A stretch of 64,000 nt of DNA, from assembly GCF_000974425.1 (NCBI RefSeq), contig NZ_CP010429.1, forward strand, positions 4,278,001 through 4,342,000, read 5' to 3'. The position numbers were made by a program, and so were the translations under genes. Positions within the stretch are counted from its first letter, which is position 1; each line of letters begins with the position of its first letter. The notes under the pieces were generated by a model. It did no database searches, was not told the DNA's origin, and saw only the letters and a program-made list of their open reading frames with translations. This document shows, piece by piece, positions 16,757 through 25,760 of the stretch. The stretch is from Spirosoma radiotolerans (GTDB lineage: Bacteria > Bacteroidota > Bacteroidia > Cytophagales > Spirosomataceae).

Positions 16757-16985
16757 AGGGCGCACCTGCGGTTGAGGCTTATCATAACTTGTGATGATGT
16801 ATTAACAAATGGAATACGGGATGCATTCATCGAGTCGCCCGATAAATGAGTAAGATGGCCCGTTCACATTGCCCAGCATGTCTGCTTAGATACCTTGTAC
16901 CATTCTTACGTAAGCATCTATAGTGCAAAATTTTGTTCAACAGAACTACTATTCTTATTGTCAACCATTTAACAAAACACCCGAT

Positions 16986-17384
16986 ATGACTGCCCTACCG
17001 AACCATACAGCTAATCAATTACAAACGATAAATACGACTTTCAATACATTGACGGAATGGGCTGAGGCAACTGCCAGTTTGCACGAAAACTATACCAGAC
17101 TGATGGCCTGTATCAGTCAGAACAAGCCGGAGAAAAAGACAAGGGCAACATCATCGGGTCGGTTATACATTGGACAATGCCCTGTTGATCAGATTATAAC
17201 CCTGCTGAAGATAATGCAAGAGCAAATGGGAAGACTGGTAGCCGATATGGAGCAGATAAATTATCCTGCTCAGCCAGTACGGGCAGAAAACTATAAAAAG
17301 CTGGCTACGCATACCCGGATTATCAATAAACTAAACCAGCAGGCACAAACCAAACTTTGGTTAACTACCCTGCTGCCTGCATAG
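16986..17384 (+). CDS. Hypothetical protein
   Basis: 132 residues from the ATG at 16986; a GTG at 16923 would give 153 residues with a polar, Tyr/Gln-rich extension. I do not recognise a family. The sequence is largely helical by eye, with no signal peptide or membrane segment, and is rich in Gln, Thr and Asn; the stretch LKIMQEQMGRLVADMEQI looks amphipathic. It stands alone between a divergent reductase gene and a GH30 gene with its own leader. Confidence 0.55.
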   Translation: MTALPNHTANQLQTINTTFNTLTEWAEATASLHENYTRLMACISQNKPEKKTRATSSGRLYIGQCPVDQIITLLKIMQEQMGRLVADMEQINYPAQPVRAENYKKLATHTRIINKLNQQAQTKLWLTTLLPA

Positions 17385-17480
17385 CTTGGACGCGAATCAC
17401 AAAAGACAGCGTTCTTAATCTATGCATTGCCTACTCCATTAACCGCAGCTACTTTGGCGGCTAAACAGGTAGATTCTGGC

Positions 17481-17531
17481 ACGAGGAACCTTCAAGGTCT
17501 AGCGCCTTATTGGGTTCTATTCCTCGTTTGC
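17481..17531 (+). promoter_or_regulatory. Imperfect leader hairpin before the GH30 gene
   Basis: GGCACGAGGAA and TTCCTCGTTTGCC can pair, with one two-base bulge, directly before the ATG at 17533. If formed in mRNA it would crowd the start. The sequence shows the pairing; function is speculative. Confidence 0.3.
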
Positions 17532-17532
17532 C

Positions 17533-19122
17533 ATGAAACTGGTCTATAAAGCTGTTTTACTCAATTTACTGGTACTGACCAGCCTGGGCAGCAAAGTCAT
17601 TGTTACCAAGTCCACCCTTCGGGCTCCTTTACCCATTAGCCTCAATCTAAAGGAGGAATTTCAAACGATTCATAGTTTTGGGGCATCGGATTGCTGGTCG
17701 GCTAAGTTTATTGGCACCTGGCAAAACGAAACAAAGAAGAATCAGATAGCCGACCTCCTCTTTAGTTTGGATACCCTGTCTGATGGCCAGCCTAAAGGCA
17801 TAGGCCTGTCACTCTGGCGGATGAACATTGGCGCCGGGAGTTATGAGCAGAAAGACAGCAGCTTCATTACGGATGAATGGCGTCGGGAAGCATGCTTTCT
17901 CAGCCCCGATGGCCAGTACGACTGGAGCAAACAAGCCGGAAGCCAGTGGTTTCTGCAGGCAGCCCGCCGTCGGGGTGTCCGCTATGCGCTGGGCTTTACT
18001 AACTCGCCACCCGTGCAGATGACCCGCAATGGCAAAGCGTTTTCGGCAGGCGGAAAAAGCTTTAACCTCAAACCAACCGCCCTGGCGTCCTTCACCGATT
18101 TTTTAGTGACAGTTGCCACTCATTTCCAGCTCGATTACCTCAGCCCCATCAACGAACCGCAGTGGGACTGGACAGCCGGGAAAAATGGCAGGGCCAATCA
18201 GGAAGGTTCGCCCGCCGAAAACAAGGATATTGCCAGCGTAACAAGTGCTTTATCGACCAAGTTGCTGGCTAGTAAAGCCAAAACGACGGTTGTTACAGGC
18301 GAAGCTGGCCAATTAAATTACCTCTACGAAAAAGCCGAAAGTGGGCGGGGAAATCAACTCGATTACTTTTTTACAAACAACGGCCCTTCGCCCCTGGCCA
18401 GGCAACCCAACGTTGCGCCGATCTGGGCTTATCACAGTTATTTCACAACCTGTTCCGATTCAACATTAGTAGCAATTCGTCAGAGGGCCGCTCAGCGAGC
18501 CAAGGCTGTTGGTAACCCGATGTTGTGGCAAAGTGAATTTGGGGTATTGGGCGATATTTGCGGCAAATACAATGGCAGTCCGCGTCACACCGGAATAGAT
18601 TATGGGTTATACGTGGCCAAAGTCATTCACAATGACCTGACAGTGGCCAATGTAACCTCATGGCAGTGGTGGCTGGCCATCAATCCGTACAATTATAGCG
18701 ATGGGCTCGTCTACATCAACGGCCCCGATGGTACTTATCAGAAGCATGACAACGCCCGACGGGATGGCGAGGTCCTGGACTCCAAGCAGTTATGGGCGTT
18801 TGGCAACTATGCCCGTTTTGTTCGGCCTGGTATGAAACGGGTTGGTGTTCGCCTGGGTGCTGTCAGCAATCCAGTAGCCGAAGCCAGTCACTTTATGGTG
18901 TCGGCCTACAAAGACCCCATTCGCAAACAACTGGTACTCGTCTGCATCAACATGACATCAGATGCGGTGAGTCTGCCCATCAATGGTGTACATATCAGGC
19001 ATAATCGTTTTGCGAGTTACACAACAACGAATACCAAATCACTGGCCAAATCGATTGTAGCGGCCAACCAAATTCAGGCCGAGCCAAAATCAGTTGTGAC
19101 GCTGGTTGGCACGTATGAGTAG
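17533..19122 (+). CDS. Glycoside hydrolase family 30, exported (beta-1,6-galactanase-like)
   Basis: 529 residues with an N-terminal hydrophobic export signal. A (beta/alpha)8 barrel carries acid/base E208 in SPINEPQWDW and nucleophile E335 in LWQSEFGVLGD, with substrate-cleft aromatic residues (SLWRMNIGAGSYE). A C-terminal beta domain (about 420-529) follows, as usual for GH30. Known members act on beta-1,6-glucans, xylan or beta-1,6-galactan; NEPQWDW and SEFG are typical of the galactanase-like branch, but the substrate is not certain. It opens the carbohydrate island. Confidence 0.86.
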   Translation: MKLVYKAVLLNLLVLTSLGSKVIVTKSTLRAPLPISLNLKEEFQTIHSFGASDCWSAKFIGTWQNETKKNQIADLLFSLDTLSDGQPKGIGLSLWRMNIGAGSYEQKDSSFITDEWRREACFLSPDGQYDWSKQAGSQWFLQAARRRGVRYALGFTNSPPVQMTRNGKAFSAGGKSFNLKPTALASFTDFLVTVATHFQLDYLSPINEPQWDWTAGKNGRANQEGSPAENKDIASVTSALSTKLLASKAKTTVVTGEAGQLNYLYEKAESGRGNQLDYFFTNNGPSPLARQPNVAPIWAYHSYFTTCSDSTLVAIRQRAAQRAKAVGNPMLWQSEFGVLGDICGKYNGSPRHTGIDYGLYVAKVIHNDLTVANVTSWQWWLAINPYNYSDGLVYINGPDGTYQKHDNARRDGEVLDSKQLWAFGNYARFVRPGMKRVGVRLGAVSNPVAEASHFMVSAYKDPIRKQLVLVCINMTSDAVSLPINGVHIRHNRFASYTTTNTKSLAKSIVAANQIQAEPKSVVTLVGTYE

Positions 19123-19443
19123 TTGTTGGCATAGTGGGCAACGTATTTTTGAGCGTAATGTAGTGCCCGGTACAGCCTGGAGGAACCCTAAAAAAGCAAT
19201 TAACAGCAGGTTAATTATCAAACTGACCTGTAATTGTTATCATAAATAATGAATAGATTCAACTATTTTTGATCTGCTTTTGGCTTATGTATTCGGCTGT
19301 GAGTAGACTCGTTCTTTCACTCGTTTATATTTTGCCGACCAAGCTCTGTTATTGCCCTATCGAGTCGATGCGCTCTACTTGTGTGGCCCTGTAAACGCTA
19401 TTGAGTACCCTTATTCCTGCTTATCATTTGTTTCTACTTAATT
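19123..19443. other. Intergenic region before the DUF1080 operon
   Basis: 321 bases without a credible gene. AT-rich around 19190-19280. TATATTTTGCC at about 19327-19337 resembles a Bacteroidota -7 box with one extra base, which would fit a promoter for the downstream operon. No strong inverted repeat is seen. Confidence 0.4.
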
Positions 19444-21384
19444 ATGCAACGCAACGTCTGTTGTTCTCTTTTTTGCCTTTTGCTCTGCGCCCTAGGTGCA
19501 TCAGCGCAACAAAACCAAATACCTTACGCAACAATTAGCCTTCAAAATCTCAACGATTTTAAGCCAACGGGTAGCAATTGGAAAATCGTCGGTGATGTTT
19601 TTTATGACCTGACCAAACCAGGTAAAGGCACGACAAAGTCGGGCACGGGCATTCTGGTCAATGATCCATCCGGAAAAAGCAAAGACCATCTTTTTACCAA
19701 GATGGAACATGGCGACCTGGACCTGGAACTCGATTTTATGATGGAGAAAGGGTCGAATTCAGGAGTTTATCTCCAAAGCCGTTATGAAGTTCAATTGTTC
19801 GACAGTTGGGGCGCCAGCGTACCGAAAGCGAGCGATTGCGGGGCAATTTATGAACGCTGGGACGACAGCCGCCCCGAAGGCCGGAAAGGATACGAAGGTC
19901 ACCCACCGGCCCAGAATGTAAGTAAAGCGCCTGGTCTTTGGCAGCACCTGAGCATTATGTTCAAAGCACCCCGATTTAATGAAAAGGGCGAAAAAACAGC
20001 GAATGCCCGCTTCCTAAAGGTCATTTTGAACGGTGTAACGGTTCAGGAAAACGTCGAAGTATTAGGACCAACGCGCTCAGCCGCTTTTCAGGACGAAAAG
20101 CCCACCGGCTCACTCATGATTCAGGGCGATCATGGCCCGGTAGCCATCCGTAACATCCGATACAAGTCCTACGGAATCGAGCCCGTAACGCTCACCAACA
20201 TGAAGCTGAGTGCTTACGAAGGCAAGTTCGCATCGGTAAATGACTTCGGTTCGCTCACGCCCACGCGGGAAATGGACATTACAATGCTGGCGCATTCGGC
20301 ACCCGGCAGCCGGGATAAGTTCGGCGGTAAAATTACAGGCCTCCTGCACATTCCCCGTTCGGGCCAGTACTCACTAAATCTGAATCTGAACTGGATTCCG
20401 GCCGAAACCAACCCGGCAAATCCAAACGGGGCTGGCGAATTGATGATCGATAATAAGCCCGTTCTAAGCATCAGCGGCAAGAGTGGCGGCACGGCATCAG
20501 CCATGGTACAGTTGGAAGCCGGTGATCATCCGGTGGTGCTGGCTTACTACAAAAACTTCGGGCTGTGGTATGCCCGCCGAAACGATATTGTTCTGGGCGT
20601 TGAAGGCCCCGGTGTTCAGTATACAACCCTGAATCAGGTGATTCGGGTCGAAGAGCCGGTCGGTGAGATTGCGCTGCAGGCCAAAGATGAGCCGGTTATG
20701 CAGCGTGGCTTTGTCAATCACCACGGCCAGAAACATACGCATACTATATCCGTTGGCGAACCAGGCCATGTAAACTACAGCGTCGATTTGCGGAAAGGTG
20801 AATTTTTGCAAATCTGGCGGGGCAACTTTCTGGAAACCACACCGATGTGGTACGGACGGGGCGAAACCCAGTTATCGGTTCCTTTGGGCAGTGTTATTGA
20901 ACTGTCGGGCAAGCCTTCGCTCACGTACCTCGCCGATCAGAACGCGGCCTGGCCAGATTCCAACGCTACCTATATGAACATGGGCTATGATGTAGATTCC
21001 AACGGTCGGCCAATTTTCAAATATACACTGGGTGCTTCGCAGGTGCGTGAATCGTTTGCGGCTGAAGAAGAGGGGCACAAGCTTTCACATTCCTTTACCG
21101 TAACACCTTCGTCAGGAGCGTCCACTCCGGGAGCATCCACTCCGGGAGCGTCCACTCCGGGAGCGTCCACTCGGGGAGAAGTCTGGTGCCGGGTTGCTGA
21201 AGGGAATGACATTACGGAGTTGCCAAACGGACTTTATGCCATAAATGACAAACAGTACTTCATTGAGCTACCGGCTAAACAGAAGCCCGTTATTCGTACG
21301 ACAGCGCAAAAAACAAAAGAAATGCTGCTGCCCGTAAAGCCAGCCACTGCCGCCGGTACAATAACCTATTCTATTATCTGGTAA
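19444..21384 (+). CDS. DUF1080 (3-keto-disaccharide hydrolase-like) multidomain exported protein
   Basis: 646 residues. Signal peptide (NVCCSLFCLLLCALGASAQ), then a DUF1080 concanavalin-like domain (about 25-250; MEKGSNSGVYLQSRYEVQ), then a PA14-like carbohydrate-binding segment (about 255-400; GQYSLNLNLNWIPAE), then an uncharacterised C-terminal part. Near residues 558-577 a four-fold repeat (STPGA) comes from a 15-base tandem repeat. Known: DUF1080 proteins bind or cleave oxidised sugars. The next gene starts 26 bases later and encodes a sugar dehydrogenase-like protein, so oxidation followed by cleavage of a sugar is plausible. Confidence 0.85.
   Translation: MQRNVCCSLFCLLLCALGASAQQNQIPYATISLQNLNDFKPTGSNWKIVGDVFYDLTKPGKGTTKSGTGILVNDPSGKSKDHLFTKMEHGDLDLELDFMMEKGSNSGVYLQSRYEVQLFDSWGASVPKASDCGAIYERWDDSRPEGRKGYEGHPPAQNVSKAPGLWQHLSIMFKAPRFNEKGEKTANARFLKVILNGVTVQENVEVLGPTRSAAFQDEKPTGSLMIQGDHGPVAIRNIRYKSYGIEPVTLTNMKLSAYEGKFASVNDFGSLTPTREMDITMLAHSAPGSRDKFGGKITGLLHIPRSGQYSLNLNLNWIPAETNPANPNGAGELMIDNKPVLSISGKSGGTASAMVQLEAGDHPVVLAYYKNFGLWYARRNDIVLGVEGPGVQYTTLNQVIRVEEPVGEIALQAKDEPVMQRGFVNHHGQKHTHTISVGEPGHVNYSVDLRKGEFLQIWRGNFLETTPMWYGRGETQLSVPLGSVIELSGKPSLTYLADQNAAWPDSNATYMNMGYDVDSNGRPIFKYTLGASQVRESFAAEEEGHKLSHSFTVTPSSGASTPGASTPGASTPGASTRGEVWCRVAEGNDITELPNGLYAINDKQYFIELPAKQKPVIRTTAQKTKEMLLPVKPATAAGTITYSIIW
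21116..21175 (+). repeat. Four tandem 15-base repeats inside the DUF1080 gene
   Basis: Four units of GAGCGTCCACTCCGG; unit 2 and unit 4 each differ by one base. They encode a flexible Pro/Ser/Thr linker and keep the reading frame, so copy-number change would alter linker length only. Confidence 0.9.
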
Positions 21385-21410
21385 GCTCAACTTTCTGACC
21401 GAACTTTCTC

Positions 21411-23576
21411 ATGAACATCAATCATCAGACCATACAACGTTTAGCCAGAACCGCCCTGCTGGCGTCTGGCCTTGCCTGTGTAAGTCACGTTTCGACCCAG
21501 GCGCAAATTCAGTCCAAGACGGGCTTACCCGTTAGTTCTAGTAGTAAGCAGCCAGCGCCTGCCCCGAAAGGCCTGGCTAAGGTGGCAGCAGATCCCGAAA
21601 AAGAAGACGATTTTTATAAACTGATTTCGCTACCTGTTCCGGAAGATATTATTCTGGAGGTCGGTGGTATGGTTACTTTACCGGATGGTAACCTGGCCGT
21701 TTGTACCCGCCGGGGCGAAGTCTGGATCGTGTCGAATCCCTATGTCAGTGGTTCGATTCGGCCAACCTACAAACGCTTTGCGTATGGACTGCACGAACCG
21801 CTGGGGCTGGCCTATAAAGACGGAGACATTTACGTTACCCAGCGCAGCGAACTTACCCGCCTGCACGATGCCGACGGCGACGGACGGGCTGACTCCTACG
21901 ATAAAGTTTACTCCTGGCCGTTGTCGGGTAATTACCACGAGTATTCCTACGGCCCAACGTTTTTACCAAACGGCAATATGCTCGTCACGCTGAACGTGGG
22001 CTGGAGCAATAGCCTTGGACATGGCGTTAGCCTGGTCCCCTGGCGTGGCTGGACGCTGGAAATTACCCCCGACGGAAAAATGACTCCTTTTGCCGCGGGA
22101 ATGCGCTCCCCCGCTGGTTACGGCATGAATGCAGCCGGTGATTACTTCTACACCGAAAACCAGGGCGACTGGGTTGGCTCGGGCCGGCTTTCGCAGGTCG
22201 AGAAAGGGGATTTCCTAGGCAATGCCGAAAGTCTGCGGTGGACAGATATGCCGGGCTCACCCCTAAAAATCAAGCCACAGGATGTTCCCAACACAGGCGA
22301 GCCCCTCTACGATGTATCCAAGAAGTTTACAGCCCTGAAAGCGCCTGCCGTCTGGTTGCCACACGGCATCCTGGGCATTTCAACATCCGGTTTACTGACA
22401 GATAACACGAAAGGAAAATTTGGGCCGTTCGAGAACCAGTTGTTCGTTGGCGACCAAGGGCAAAGTATTCTCTCGCGGGTCGATTTAGAAAAAGTAAAGG
22501 GAGTTTATCAGGGTGTTGTATTCCCATTTCGGGAGGGTTTCTCATCGGGCGTACTACGTCTCGTTTGGGGCCACGATGCCTCGATGTTTGTGGGGATGAC
22601 CAGCCGGGGCTGGTCGTCGACAGGTAAAGAGCTTTTCAGCCTGCAGCGGGTAGTCTGGACGGGAAAAATGCCCTTTGAGATGAAGACTATACACGCCATG
22701 CCGGATGGTTTTGAGATTGAATTTACCGAGCCAGTCGATGAGGAATTAGCCGCAGATCCGGCATCGTACAAAGTAACAGGCTTCAATTACAAGTACCATG
22801 CAACCTATGGCAGCCCGGTGATCAATCGGGGTGGTTGCCCGATTCGTGGTATTGTGGTATCGAAAGATGGCCTGAAAGCCCGGTTGGTGGTCGACAGTCT
22901 GCGCTTAGGCTATATTCACGAAATCACGACGCCGGGCGTTCGCTCAAAAGAGGGTCGTGCGTTACTGCATAACGTTGGCTACTACACGCTCAATAATATT
23001 CCCGACGGCGAAAAGCTGACCGTTGCCGCTACGACGCCCGCTCATGACCACTCAGCTATGATGACGGCATCTACGTCGACGGCACCACCTGTGAGTACCA
23101 GAGGAGTTTCGAAGAAAGTAACATCGGTAAAATCAGCCACCGTGAAAGCTACGGGTAGCACAATGGCCAAACGGGTAACGGAAATGCCTGCGTCCTGGAC
23201 AGAACCTGATTATACGATTAACATGGGCACAAAACCAGGCCTGAAGTTTGCGCCCGAGCAGTTTCAGGTAAAAGCAGGCAGCAAAGTACGGGTCGTATTC
23301 AACAATGAGGATGACATGCTCCACAACTTTGTGGTGGTAGCTCCTGGCTCAGCGCTTCAGGTAGGTGAACTGGCCATGAAACTTGGACTTGAGGGTCAGG
23401 AAAAGAATTACATTCCGCAGACAGACAAGGTGTTGCACCACACTAATCTGTTACAGCCCAACACCAACGAGTCCATTTATTTTATTGCCCCCGAAAAGCC
23501 CGGCGATTATATGTACGAGTGTTCGGTTCCCGGCCACTTTTACGTGATGCAGGGCACCATGAAAGTAGTGAAATAA
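21411..23576 (+). CDS. PQQ-type beta-propeller dehydrogenase fused to azurin-like cupredoxin
   Basis: 721 residues, exported (signal peptide to TQAQ). Residues of about 65-430 form a six-bladed propeller of the soluble sugar dehydrogenase type (LPDGNLAVCTRRGEVWIVS; GNMLVTLNVGW). A beta-sandwich linker (about 430-540) and a Thr/Ser/Lys-rich spacer lead to a C-terminal type-1 copper domain: H638 (MLHNF), C704 and H709 (CSVPGH) and M713, with azurin-like spacing. Known: cupredoxins carry single electrons. Inference: electrons from the propeller domain pass to the attached copper. PQQ ligands are not fully verifiable by eye. Confidence 0.85.
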   Translation: MNINHQTIQRLARTALLASGLACVSHVSTQAQIQSKTGLPVSSSSKQPAPAPKGLAKVAADPEKEDDFYKLISLPVPEDIILEVGGMVTLPDGNLAVCTRRGEVWIVSNPYVSGSIRPTYKRFAYGLHEPLGLAYKDGDIYVTQRSELTRLHDADGDGRADSYDKVYSWPLSGNYHEYSYGPTFLPNGNMLVTLNVGWSNSLGHGVSLVPWRGWTLEITPDGKMTPFAAGMRSPAGYGMNAAGDYFYTENQGDWVGSGRLSQVEKGDFLGNAESLRWTDMPGSPLKIKPQDVPNTGEPLYDVSKKFTALKAPAVWLPHGILGISTSGLLTDNTKGKFGPFENQLFVGDQGQSILSRVDLEKVKGVYQGVVFPFREGFSSGVLRLVWGHDASMFVGMTSRGWSSTGKELFSLQRVVWTGKMPFEMKTIHAMPDGFEIEFTEPVDEELAADPASYKVTGFNYKYHATYGSPVINRGGCPIRGIVVSKDGLKARLVVDSLRLGYIHEITTPGVRSKEGRALLHNVGYYTLNNIPDGEKLTVAATTPAHDHSAMMTASTSTAPPVSTRGVSKKVTSVKSATVKATGSTMAKRVTEMPASWTEPDYTINMGTKPGLKFAPEQFQVKAGSKVRVVFNNEDDMLHNFVVVAPGSALQVGELAMKLGLEGQEKNYIPQTDKVLHHTNLLQPNTNESIYFIAPEKPGDYMYECSVPGHFYVMQGTMKVVK

Positions 23577-23590
23577 TAGTCTTTCCTAAG

Positions 23591-23618
23591 CCGGTAAGGC
23601 CCCCAATAGCCTTACTGG
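23591..23618 (+). terminator. Hairpin between the dehydrogenase and GH9 genes
   Basis: CCGGTAAGGC (23591-23600) pairs with GCCTTACTGG (23609-23618) with one mismatch and an eight-base loop, 14 bases after the stop at 23576 and 17 bases before the GH9 start. Could be a partial terminator or an RNA-processing stem within the operon. Confidence 0.45.
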
Positions 23619-23635
23619 TCTTATTAAAATACATC

Positions 23636-25432
23636 ATGAATTGTGCATTCAAGGGATTAACTGTCCTTTCATTGAGCCTGTTGTTTGCATCCGGTAAGCT
23701 ATCTGCCCAGCCACTTTCCGAAGCGATACGACTGAACCAGGTTGGATTTTACCCGAACGGAGCTAAACTGGCCGTCGTCGTTGGCGAGGTACAGGGACCT
23801 TTTCAGGTGGCAACCTCAGACCTCAAAACAGTAATCTTTACCGGCACACTGGGCAGCGCCCGCATCAATGCCATCTCGGGAAAAACAACCCACTCGGCCG
23901 ATTTTTCGGCGGTCACGAAACCGGGTACGTATGTGGTGATCATCCCCGGTTTGGGTCACTCCTACCCGTTCGAAATCCGGGCGAATGTCCACCAGGACGT
24001 CGCCATCGGGGCTATCAAAGGTTTTTACTACCAACGGACTGCTATTGATTTACCGGCCAAATTTGCCGGGCAATGGGCGCGTCCGGCGGGTCACCCCGAT
24101 ACACGGGTGCTAATTCACCCCTCGGCGGCTTCCGCGAGCCGGCCGGCAGGAACGGTCATTTCATCGCCTAAAGGCTGGTACGATGCCGGCGATTACAACA
24201 AATACATCGTCAATTCCGGCATCACGATGGGAACGCTGCTCTCGCTTTGTGAGGACTTTCCGGATTATGTAAAAACGCTAAACACGAACATTCCTGAAAG
24301 TACCAACAAAGTGCCCGATGTGCTGGACGAAGTGCTCTGGAACTTACGCTGGATGCTGACCATGCAGGATCCCGCCGATGGGGGCGTTTACCACAAACTG
24401 ACCAATGCCAGCTTCGATGGAATGATTATGCCTGACAAGGCGACAAAGGAGCGTTATGTCGTAGCTAAGAGTGTTACTGCCACCCTCGATTTTGCGGCTG
24501 TACTGGCGCAGGCAAGTCGGGTTCTCAAACCATACAATAAAGAACTGCCCGGTCTGGCGGATTCTTGCTTATCGATGGCCGTAAAAGCCTGGGGCTGGGC
24601 CAAAGCGAACCCAAATGCGCTGTATAACCAGAAGGCTATTAATGACAACTATGACCCGGATATCTCGACGGGTACGTACGAAGATCGCAGCGCCGACGAT
24701 GAGTGGATTTGGGCCGCTGCCGAACTCTACGCGACAACAAAAGACGACGCCTACTACACGGCCGTCAACTTCTTTCCTGACACCAAAATCCCGTTACCTT
24801 CCTGGCCGCAAGTTCGTACGCTGGCTTACTATACACTGGCCCGGACAGGAAAAGCACTGACGGCTCGCGGCAAACAGGACCTGCCAAAAGTGAAACAGCA
24901 GATAAGTACACTGGCGGATTCACTCATCAAAGGGGCAGATCAACAGGCGTTTCAGACGGTAATGGGCAAATCGGGCAAGGATTTCACCTGGGGCAGTAGT
25001 TCCGAAGCCGCGAACCAGGGCATCGCTCTTCTTCAGGCATACCGCTTTACCGACTCGCCAAACCGCGGGCAGTATCTTCACTACGCGCTTACCAACCTGG
25101 ATTATTTACTGGGCCGAAATGCAGTTGGCTACTCATTTCTGACGGGTTTCGGCGACAGATCGACCATGCATCCGCATCACCGTCCGTCCGTAGCGGATGG
25201 CATCGAAGCCCCCGTGCCCGGTCTGCTTTCGGGAGGTACAAACGCCAATGCAGCCCGGCAGGATAAGTGTACGGGTTACACCACAACCGTTGCGGATGAA
25301 GTCTATCTCGATGCCGATTGCTCCTATGCTTCCAACGAAATTGCGATCAACTGGAACGCTCCATTCGTTTACCTGGCAGCCGCCCTCGAAGCCTTGCAGA
25401 GTGATCACAAAACCAATGCATATCGTAAGTAA
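23636..25432 (+). CDS. Glycoside hydrolase family 9 (endoglucanase-like), exported
   Basis: 598 residues from the ATG at 23636; upstream frame to 23519 overlaps the previous gene and lacks a signal, so it is excluded. Signal peptide (LTVLSLSLLFASGKLSAQ), an N-terminal CelD-type Ig-like domain (about 25-110; IRLNQVGFYPNGAKLAVV), then an (alpha/alpha)6 barrel with catalytic D183 and D186 in WYDAGDYNKY, the HPHHRPS signature and acid E568 in YASNEIAIN. All GH9 catalytic residues are present. Known: GH9 enzymes cleave beta-1,4-glucans. It closes the operon that begins at 19444. Confidence 0.92.
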   Translation: MNCAFKGLTVLSLSLLFASGKLSAQPLSEAIRLNQVGFYPNGAKLAVVVGEVQGPFQVATSDLKTVIFTGTLGSARINAISGKTTHSADFSAVTKPGTYVVIIPGLGHSYPFEIRANVHQDVAIGAIKGFYYQRTAIDLPAKFAGQWARPAGHPDTRVLIHPSAASASRPAGTVISSPKGWYDAGDYNKYIVNSGITMGTLLSLCEDFPDYVKTLNTNIPESTNKVPDVLDEVLWNLRWMLTMQDPADGGVYHKLTNASFDGMIMPDKATKERYVVAKSVTATLDFAAVLAQASRVLKPYNKELPGLADSCLSMAVKAWGWAKANPNALYNQKAINDNYDPDISTGTYEDRSADDEWIWAAAELYATTKDDAYYTAVNFFPDTKIPLPSWPQVRTLAYYTLARTGKALTARGKQDLPKVKQQISTLADSLIKGADQQAFQTVMGKSGKDFTWGSSSEAANQGIALLQAYRFTDSPNRGQYLHYALTNLDYLLGRNAVGYSFLTGFGDRSTMHPHHRPSVADGIEAPVPGLLSGGTNANAARQDKCTGYTTTVADEVYLDADCSYASNEIAINWNAPFVYLAAALEALQSDHKTNAYRK

Positions 25433-25472
25433 GTAGAAACACGGACATCGTAAGCAGTACCGAAGGGCTTAC

Positions 25473-25543
25473 ACAAAGGCTTCTGCTGCCTAATCGGGCC
25501 ACCTTGTACAGGTGTGGCTTGCTTAGGCGGCAGAAGCCTTTGT
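25473..25543. terminator. Long hairpin after the GH9 gene
   Basis: Arms at 25473-25493 and 25523-25543 (21 bases, one mismatch; ACAAAGGCTTCTGCTGCC...). An inner stem (GCCACCT with AGGTGTGGC) extends the structure. It lies 40 bases after the GH9 stop on the sense side. Terminator function is likely from position. Confidence 0.65.
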
Positions 25544-25760
25544 TTGTAAAAAACGTATTCTATCTAGTTAAAAATCAGCGTTCAACTGGCTAAAATATAA
25601 ATCTATCCGATTTATTCCAGAATAAATTGGATTCTCTACTGTTTTAATATACCTACCGTTTAATAAACAAATTTTTAGACTTAACTTGCCCATGTGAATA
25701 GGGCAAGCACTGGTCTACTTCCATCTCCTAACTTCCGTATCTACCTATACTTATTGCTAC
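25544..25760. other. AT-rich leader region before the type IX secreted giant
   Basis: No gene. Strongly AT-rich from about 25555 to 25690. A perfect inverted repeat CTTGCCC / GGGCAAG with a nine-base spacer lies at 25685-25707, 54 bases before the ATG, and could be an operator. Confidence 0.4.

Noticed and set aside
23519..23635. Longer N-terminus for the GH9 protein
   Set aside because: It overlaps the 3' end of the dehydrogenase gene in another frame and has no signal peptide; the ATG at 23636 is directly followed by one.
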